The notes under the pieces are model-generated. The model saw nothing but the letters and a program-made list of their open reading frames with translations. It was not told the origin of the DNA and ran no database searches. This document shows positions 6,478 through 10,901 of a DNA stretch of 10,901 nt, in pieces; the first letter of the stretch is position 1, and each line of letters begins with the position of its first letter. The DNA is from an uncultured Collinsella sp. (GTDB lineage Bacteria; Actinomycetota; Coriobacteriia; Coriobacteriales; Coriobacteriaceae): assembly GCA_902492855.1 (NCBI GenBank), contig CABUMU010000065.1, forward strand, positions 1 to 10,901, in the 5' to 3' direction. A program made the translations under genes and the position numbers.

Positions 6478-6515
6478 CCCATCATCAAAAGTGACACACG
6501 CTACCAGTTGATGGG
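6478..6515 (+). promoter_or_regulatory. Possible hairpin covering the ribosome site of the DUF4428 gene
   Basis: CCCATCA (6478-6484) is complementary to TGATGGG (6509-6515). The right arm overlaps the Shine-Dalgarno GGGAGG (6513-6518) of the gene starting at 6524. Seven pairs over a 24-base loop is modest, so control of translation is only a possibility. No convincing promoter boxes were recognised upstream. Confidence 0.25.
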
Positions 6516-6523
6516 AGGCAGCC

Positions 6524-7261
6524 ATGGGCTTCTTTGACAAGATGTTCGAGAAGAAAGAGTGCGCGATTTGCGGTACCGAGCTGGGACTTCTAGGTAAGAC
6601 AAAAATCAATGAAGGCTACCTGTGCAAAGAGTGCGCCGGCAAGCTCTCCCCCTACTTTCACGGCTATCGCTCCAGCACCGCGGACGACATCCGTGAGCAA
6701 CTCGCCTACCGCGAGGCCAACGCCGAACGACTGTCTTCGTTCAACCCCACGCGCACGCTTTCTGCCGGGCGCACCAATATTATGCTCGATGAGGACGCGG
6801 GCCTGCTGATCATCACTTCGCAGAGCCGCTGGCGCGACGCCAATCCCGACATCATCGAGTTCTCGCAGGTACTCGGCTGCGATATGGATATCGACGAGCA
6901 TCGCACCGAGATCTATCGCGAGACCAAGGACGGCGAGCGCGAGAGCTACAACCCGCCGCGCTACGACCTGGATTACGACTTTAATCTGACCATCCACGTC
7001 AACACGCCGTACTTTACCGAGATCAACCTGCGCGTGAACGACTCCACCATCGATCAGCGCAGCTCCATCGAATACCGCGAGGCCAAGCGCCAGGCAACCG
7101 AGGTCCGCGACGCGCTGGTGCAGCTGCGCCAGGAGACGCGCGACAGCGTCGTGGCCGCCAAGGCCCCCAAGACCGCGGTGACCTGCCCCTTCTGCGGAGC
7201 CACCACCATTCCCGATGCCAGTGGGCGCTGCGAATACTGCGGCGGCGCCATCGGCGCATAG
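6524..7261 (+). CDS. DUF4428-type double zinc-ribbon protein
   Basis: This 245-residue protein has an N-terminal DUF4428-like zinc ribbon (C13-x2-C16, then GTELGLLGKTKINEG, then C34-x2-C37) and a C-terminal zinc ribbon (C221-x2-C224, C236-x2-C239). The middle (about 80-185) looks like a beta-rich domain of unknown role with no membrane segment, followed by a charged helix (about 185-210). The biochemical function is unknown; the ribbons suggest protein-protein contacts. The start has GGGAGG five bases upstream. It is the first gene of a tight + strand set: the zinc-ribbon membrane protein follows after 24 bases. The context suggests a soluble partner of that membrane/SPFH complex. The N-terminal GFFDKMFEKK may be an amphipathic start able to touch the membrane. 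Confidence 0.8.
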   Translation: MGFFDKMFEKKECAICGTELGLLGKTKINEGYLCKECAGKLSPYFHGYRSSTADDIREQLAYREANAERLSSFNPTRTLSAGRTNIMLDEDAGLLIITSQSRWRDANPDIIEFSQVLGCDMDIDEHRTEIYRETKDGERESYNPPRYDLDYDFNLTIHVNTPYFTEINLRVNDSTIDQRSSIEYREAKRQATEVRDALVQLRQETRDSVVAAKAPKTAVTCPFCGATTIPDASGRCEYCGGAIGA

Positions 7262-7285
7262 CCTCCGGCAGCGAAAGGACCGATC

Positions 7286-8608
7286 ATGGCCTTCGAGAGC
7301 GTCAACTATCAATGCCCCGCGTGCGGCGGCCCCCTTCACTTTGCCAGTGCCGAGCAAAAGCTCGTCTGCGACTACTGCGATTCTCGTTTTGAAGTCGAAG
7401 AAGTCGAGGTCCTCTATCGCGAGCGCCAGGACAAGGCAGATGCCAAAGCCGATGCGGCAGCCGCAACGCCCAAGCCTGCTGTCGACGATGCCGTGCAGGA
7501 GCTGGCCCAAAACGCCGGCTACATCTGCTCGTCGTGCGGCGCCGAGCTCGTGTCCGACGGCACCGTCGCCGTCACCACCTGCCCGTACTGCGGCAACTCC
7601 GCCGTGGCGCCCGGTCAGCTCTCTGGCGACTTCTCGCCCGACCTGGTGATTCCGTTTAAGCTCGGGCGCGACGATGTCACGACCGCACTCAAGGAACACT
7701 ACAAGGGCAAGATCTTGCTGCCCAAGAGCTTTGTCACCGGCAACCACATCGACGAGGTCCAAGGTGTCTACGTGCCGTTTTGGCTCTACGGCGCCCGCGT
7801 TGACGGCGAAGTGTACTTTGACGCGACCAACGAGACCGTGACCGAGGAATCCGACCGCACCGTCACGACCACCGACCACTACGATGCCTATCGCAAGGGC
7901 AATATCTCGTTTAAGCGCGTGCCCGTCGACGGATCATCCAAGATGCCCGACGGCCACATGGACGCCATCGAGCCGTTTGACTACGACGCACTGCGTCCGT
8001 TCTCGGTCGCATATATGCCCGGCTACATCGCCAACCGTTACGACGAGGACTGCGAGACTTGCAAGGCGCGCGCCGAGCGCCGTATGGAAGAAAGCACAAT
8101 CTCGGCCCTGCGCGAAACCGTCGTCGACGAATATGACGATGCCACGGTCGAAAGCAAGCAGCTCGACTACACCTGGGAAGACAGCGACTATGCCCTGTTC
8201 CCCGTGTGGATGCTTTCCACCTCGTGGAACGGCAAGAACTACCTGTTTGCCATGAACGGCCAAACCGGCCGTATGGTCGGCGAGCTTCCTTGCTCCAAGC
8301 CCAAGCTCGCTATCGCCTCGGTGCTGTTCTTTGTGATCGGATTTGTCCTCTCCCAGATCCTCTTCATGGGTGGGAATGCCTTCGATCCGGACTACCTCAC
8401 CTTTGATATCGAGGGCATCCTCATCAACATCGTCGCGCCGCTGATCATCGTGGTCATCGCAGACGTGCTGCTGGTGGGCCAGCTCAAGACGGCCAACGAG
8501 GCCACCCACGCCGATTGCTACTGTGGCGAGCTCGACCTGACCGAGAAGCACGACACCTTCAGCCACACCGAGACCACCGTTGTCATGAAAGACAACAAGG
8601 ACGATTAG
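7286..8608 (+). CDS. TFIIB-type zinc-ribbon membrane protein (YdjG-like)
   Basis: The 440-residue protein starts with two zinc ribbons: C10-x2-C13 with C28-x2-C31, and C81-x2-C84 with C99-x2-C102, joined by an Ala/Lys-rich linker. A soluble domain follows (about 110-335) with VIPFKLGRDD and VYVPFWLYGA, typical of this family. Two membrane segments come near the end (about 341-361 and 378-400), then a cytosolic tail with CYC. In Bacillus subtilis the related YdjG, with YdjH, brings the SPFH protein YdjI to the membrane together with the PspA homologue YdjF. A similar anchoring role is inferred here because the next gene encodes a YdjI-like protein. GAAAGGA precedes the ATG. No PspA homologue is present in the window. 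A role in DNA or RNA work, sometimes implied by the TFIIB label, is not supported. Confidence 0.82.
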   Translation: MAFESVNYQCPACGGPLHFASAEQKLVCDYCDSRFEVEEVEVLYRERQDKADAKADAAAATPKPAVDDAVQELAQNAGYICSSCGAELVSDGTVAVTTCPYCGNSAVAPGQLSGDFSPDLVIPFKLGRDDVTTALKEHYKGKILLPKSFVTGNHIDEVQGVYVPFWLYGARVDGEVYFDATNETVTEESDRTVTTTDHYDAYRKGNISFKRVPVDGSSKMPDGHMDAIEPFDYDALRPFSVAYMPGYIANRYDEDCETCKARAERRMEESTISALRETVVDEYDDATVESKQLDYTWEDSDYALFPVWMLSTSWNGKNYLFAMNGQTGRMVGELPCSKPKLAIASVLFFVIGFVLSQILFMGGNAFDPDYLTFDIEGILINIVAPLIIVVIADVLLVGQLKTANEATHADCYCGELDLTEKHDTFSHTETTVVMKDNKDD

Positions 8609-8656
8609 CCATTCTGACCAATACCACCCGGCCTTTGACGAGAAAGGAAGATCACC

Positions 8657-9898
8657 ATGGGACTCTTGAAAGCTGGATTGGGTGCTGCCGGCGGCGTCAT
8701 GGCCGACCAGTGGAAGGAATTTATCTATTGCGAATCGATGCCCGCTGACGTCTTGGCCTGCAAGGGCAGTAAGCGCACCGGCGGCCGCAGCTCCAACACG
8801 CGCGGCGAGGACAACGTTATCTCCAACGGTTCCGTCATCGCCGTCAACGACGGCCAGGGCATGCTCGTGGTGCAAAACGGCAAGATTATCGAGGTCGCAC
8901 TGGAGCCTGGCGAGTTTGTCTTTGACACCGGCAGCGAGCCGAGCGTCTTCAGCGGCAACCTGGGCGATTCCATCAAGGAGACGTTCGCCAATATCGGCAG
9001 CCGCTTTACCTTTGGCGGCGACGCGGGCAAAGACCAGCGTGTCTACTTTATCAACACCAAGGAGATCATCGGCAACAAGTACGGCACCGCCTCTCCCGTG
9101 CCCTTCCGCGTGGTCGATAACAACATTGGCCTGGATGTCGACATCTCCGTGCGCTGCAACGGCGAGTATTCGTACCGCATCACCAACCCGCTGCTGTTCT
9201 ACACCAACGTGTGCGGCAACGTAACCGACAGCTATACGCGCGATAAGATCGACAGCCAGCTTAAGTCTGAGCTGCTCACCGCCCTGCAGCCCGCCTTTGC
9301 CAAGATCTCGGAGATGGGCATTCGTTACAGCGCCATTCCCGGTCACACCACCGAGCTCGCCCGCGCGCTCAACGAGGTCCTCTCGGCCGACTGGCGCGAT
9401 CTGCGCGGTGTCGAGATCGTGAGCTTTGGCGTCAACTCCATCGCCGCCTCGCAAGAAGACGAGCAGATGATCAAGGACCTGCAGAAGGCCGCAGTCATGC
9501 GCGATCCCACCATGGCGGCCGCCAACATCGCCAGCGCCCAGAGCGACGCGATGCGCGCCGCGGCGGCCAACCCCAACGGCGCGATGGCCGGCTTTATGGG
9601 CATGGGCATGGCGGGTGGCATGGGCGGCATGAACGCCAGCCAGCTGTTCGCCGCCGGCCAGGCACAGCAGCAGGCCGCCCCACAGCCAGCTCCGGCACCC
9701 GCCCCCGCACCGGCTCCTGCCGCTGCCCCCGCGGCCGGCGCATGGACCTGCAGCTGCGGTGCCACCAACACCGGCAAGTTCTGCTCGGAATGCGGCAGCC
9801 CCGCACCCGCCCCGGCACCGGCCAAGTGGTTCTGCCCCAACTGCGGCAGCGAAAACGGCGGCAAGTTCTGCAGCGACTGCGGAACGCCCAGGCCCTAA
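8657..9898 (+). CDS. SPFH-domain protein with C-terminal zinc ribbons (YdjI-like)
   Basis: This 413-residue protein resembles the YdjI / virion-core-like SPFH group. It has a short Gly/Ala-rich N terminus, WKEFIYCESMPADVL, then an SPFH core with GQGMLVVQNGKIIEV, FVFDTGSEPS and VYFINTKEIIGNKYGT, and helices to about residue 300. Then come a Gly/Met-rich stretch (310-326), a Pro/Ala linker (about 342-361), a ribbon C365-x-C367 with C376-x2-C379, a second linker, and a ribbon C393-x2-C396 with C405-x2-C408. SPFH proteins form ring or cage assemblies on membranes. In B. subtilis YdjI is recruited by YdjG/YdjH and helps place PspA at the stressed membrane. It lies 48 bases after the YdjG-like gene, with GAAAGGAAG before its ATG. 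A membrane-stress role is inferred from homology and order. The first pair of the first ribbon is C-x-C rather than C-x2-C. Confidence 0.85.
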   Translation: MGLLKAGLGAAGGVMADQWKEFIYCESMPADVLACKGSKRTGGRSSNTRGEDNVISNGSVIAVNDGQGMLVVQNGKIIEVALEPGEFVFDTGSEPSVFSGNLGDSIKETFANIGSRFTFGGDAGKDQRVYFINTKEIIGNKYGTASPVPFRVVDNNIGLDVDISVRCNGEYSYRITNPLLFYTNVCGNVTDSYTRDKIDSQLKSELLTALQPAFAKISEMGIRYSAIPGHTTELARALNEVLSADWRDLRGVEIVSFGVNSIAASQEDEQMIKDLQKAAVMRDPTMAAANIASAQSDAMRAAAANPNGAMAGFMGMGMAGGMGGMNASQLFAAGQAQQQAAPQPAPAPAPAPAPAAAPAAGAWTCSCGATNTGKFCSECGSPAPAPAPAKWFCPNCGSENGGKFCSDCGTPRP

Positions 9899-9917
9899 CC
9901 CCTCTATCTGGTAATTG

Positions 9918-9938
9918 GCGGGGGTCCGCCACCCCCGC
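9918..9938 (+). terminator. Terminator-like hairpin between the SPFH and lipoprotein genes
   Basis: GCGGGGGT (9918-9925) pairs perfectly with ACCCCCGC (9931-9938) around a 5-base loop, followed by ATTTGCTTCT. The stem is strong and the T-rich tail weak. It lies 20 bases after the SPFH stop, so it may end or reduce transcription before the lipoprotein gene. Confidence 0.55.
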
Positions 9939-9977
9939 ATTTGCTTCTATGGGTTTCGTTCGATGAAGGAGGACACC

Positions 9978-10820
9978 ATGAAGACAACGTTCAAAAAGTC
10001 CGTACTCGCATTTCTGACATGCGTCCTGGCGCTCGCCTTTGCCCTGACGGGCTGCAGCGGCGGCGGCAAAGACCCCAAGGCCAACTTCGTCGGCAGCTGG
10101 GAACTCTCAGGTGGAACCCTGGAGGGCGAAGAGCTGACCGATGAGTACATGAAGATGCTCGAGGATTGGGGTGTCCACTGCGTCCTGATTCTCGATGAGG
10201 ACGGTACAGGCGCCCTCGACCTGTTCCTTGAAGTCGTCGACCTTAAATGGGAGGCAAAGGACGCCACCACCGTAACCATCACCGCCGAAGACGAGTCGCA
10301 TGACATGAAGCTCAAGGACGGCAAACTCATCCTCGAAGAAGATGACGGCAATCTTGTCTTTACCAAGTCCGACAAGGACCTGTCCGGTACGGTGAAGAAG
10401 GATCGCGAGGCGGCCGAAAAGGAAGAGGAGATCGATGAGGCCGTCGAAGACGACGATGTCCAGAACGTCGAAATCTCCCCCGCCGTCACCGTCGCCGATG
10501 ACGATCTGTGCACCATCACCATCACCGAGAAGTTCAAGGACGACTGGGGCGACATCGGCTTTGTCGTCAACATCACCAACAAGAGCGACAAGGACCTGAC
10601 CTTCTACGCTCCTTCCGGCAAGACCAACGTCAACGGCACCATGAAGGAACCCTGGTTCTCGGCTCACCTGATGCCCGGCACCAACGCCACCGAGGAATTC
10701 ACGTTCTCGAACGGTGAGCTTGACAGCCTTGATGACCTGGCCAATACGACCATCGGCATCGACGCCTATCTGACCGATTCTTACGAGGACGTCGCCTCTT
10801 ACACCGCAACCATCGCGTAG
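9978..10820 (+). CDS. Putative lipoprotein of unknown function
   Basis: This 280-residue protein has a lipoprotein signal: MKTTFKKS, a hydrophobic core, and the lipobox LTGC with the lipid-bearing C26, followed by SGGGKDP. It should sit on the outer face of the membrane. Residues about 30-130 look beta-rich (NFVGSWELSGG, VLILDEDGTGALDLF), a pattern seen in small lipocalin-like lipoprotein domains. A very acidic, probably helical linker follows (about 135-165), then a second beta domain (about 170-280) with GFVVNITNKSDKDL, like the immunoglobulin-fold domains of other lipoproteins. The ATG at 9978 is chosen because AAGGAGG lies just before it and the signal peptide starts there; an upstream in-frame ATG at 9915 would overlap the terminator hairpin. 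No enzyme motif is seen. Placement after the SPFH gene suggests, weakly, an envelope role. Confidence 0.82.
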   Translation: MKTTFKKSVLAFLTCVLALAFALTGCSGGGKDPKANFVGSWELSGGTLEGEELTDEYMKMLEDWGVHCVLILDEDGTGALDLFLEVVDLKWEAKDATTVTITAEDESHDMKLKDGKLILEEDDGNLVFTKSDKDLSGTVKKDREAAEKEEEIDEAVEDDDVQNVEISPAVTVADDDLCTITITEKFKDDWGDIGFVVNITNKSDKDLTFYAPSGKTNVNGTMKEPWFSAHLMPGTNATEEFTFSNGELDSLDDLANTTIGIDAYLTDSYEDVASYTATIA

Positions 10821-10874
10821 CGGCAGACACCGATAGCCGCGGATTGGCGGACACATCCGCGCACATGTCAGGCG

Positions 10875-10901
10875 GGGCCGCAGGAGATAATCCTGCGGCC
10901 C
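10875..10901 (+). terminator. Strong terminator hairpin after the lipoprotein gene
   Basis: GGGCCGCAGGA (10875-10885) pairs perfectly over 11 bases with TCCTGCGGCCC (10891-10901) around the loop GATAA. The window ends at the last stem base, so the expected T tract cannot be seen. A weaker 7-bp inverted repeat (CGCGGAT 10838-10844, ATCCGCG 10855-10861) lies just upstream. Confidence 0.75.

Noticed and set aside
7934..9940. A 668-codon open frame on the - strand opposite the zinc-ribbon/SPFH genes
   Set aside because: It is the reverse of two well-supported + strand genes and crosses their boundary and a terminator hairpin; composition is that of antisense GC-rich code.

Overview
The window looks like a GC-rich actinobacterial chromosome, most probably a gut Coriobacteriia of the Collinsella type. 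This rests on the high GC with strong AGGAGG-type ribosome sites, a many-helix membrane protein ending in a LuxR-type DNA-binding domain (a gene style abundant in that class), and a DUF4428 / zinc-ribbon / SPFH gene set. The taxon is an inference, since no rRNA or other phylogenetic marker is present.

Layout. Positions 1-196 hold the 3' end of a gene, probably of the Fic family, on the + strand. Positions 197-549 hold no gene but are packed with palindromes: a perfect 19-bp inverted repeat, a small hairpin that recurs near 6348, a set of related direct and inverted segments, and the terminator hairpin of pyrE. pyrE (orotate phosphoribosyltransferase) lies on the - strand at 550-1230. A 437-base divergent region separates it from a P-type ATPase of the MgtA/MgtB magnesium-import family (1668-4436, +). 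That region carries a candidate promoter, a roughly 270-base leader RNA and a 23-codon upstream reading frame with its own Shine-Dalgarno site, which resembles the layout of enterobacterial mgtA leaders. The ATPase is convergent with a membrane-bound LuxR-type regulator (4618-6162, -), and a long near-perfect hairpin lies between them.

After a 361-base divergent intergenic region, four genes run on the + strand to the end of the window. They encode a DUF4428 double zinc-ribbon protein, a membrane protein with two TFIIB-type zinc ribbons, an SPFH-domain protein ending in two zinc ribbons, and a lipoprotein. The second and third resemble YdjG and YdjI of Bacillus subtilis, which act with a PspA homologue at the stressed membrane. 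Here no PspA gene is visible, and a DUF4428 protein sits in first place. The first three genes are tightly spaced and look like one operon. The lipoprotein follows a terminator-like hairpin, so it may be read separately or by read-through.

The points most worth a second look are the substituted ion-site residues of the ATPase, its leader peptide, the zinc-ribbon/SPFH cassette, and the families of intergenic hairpins.
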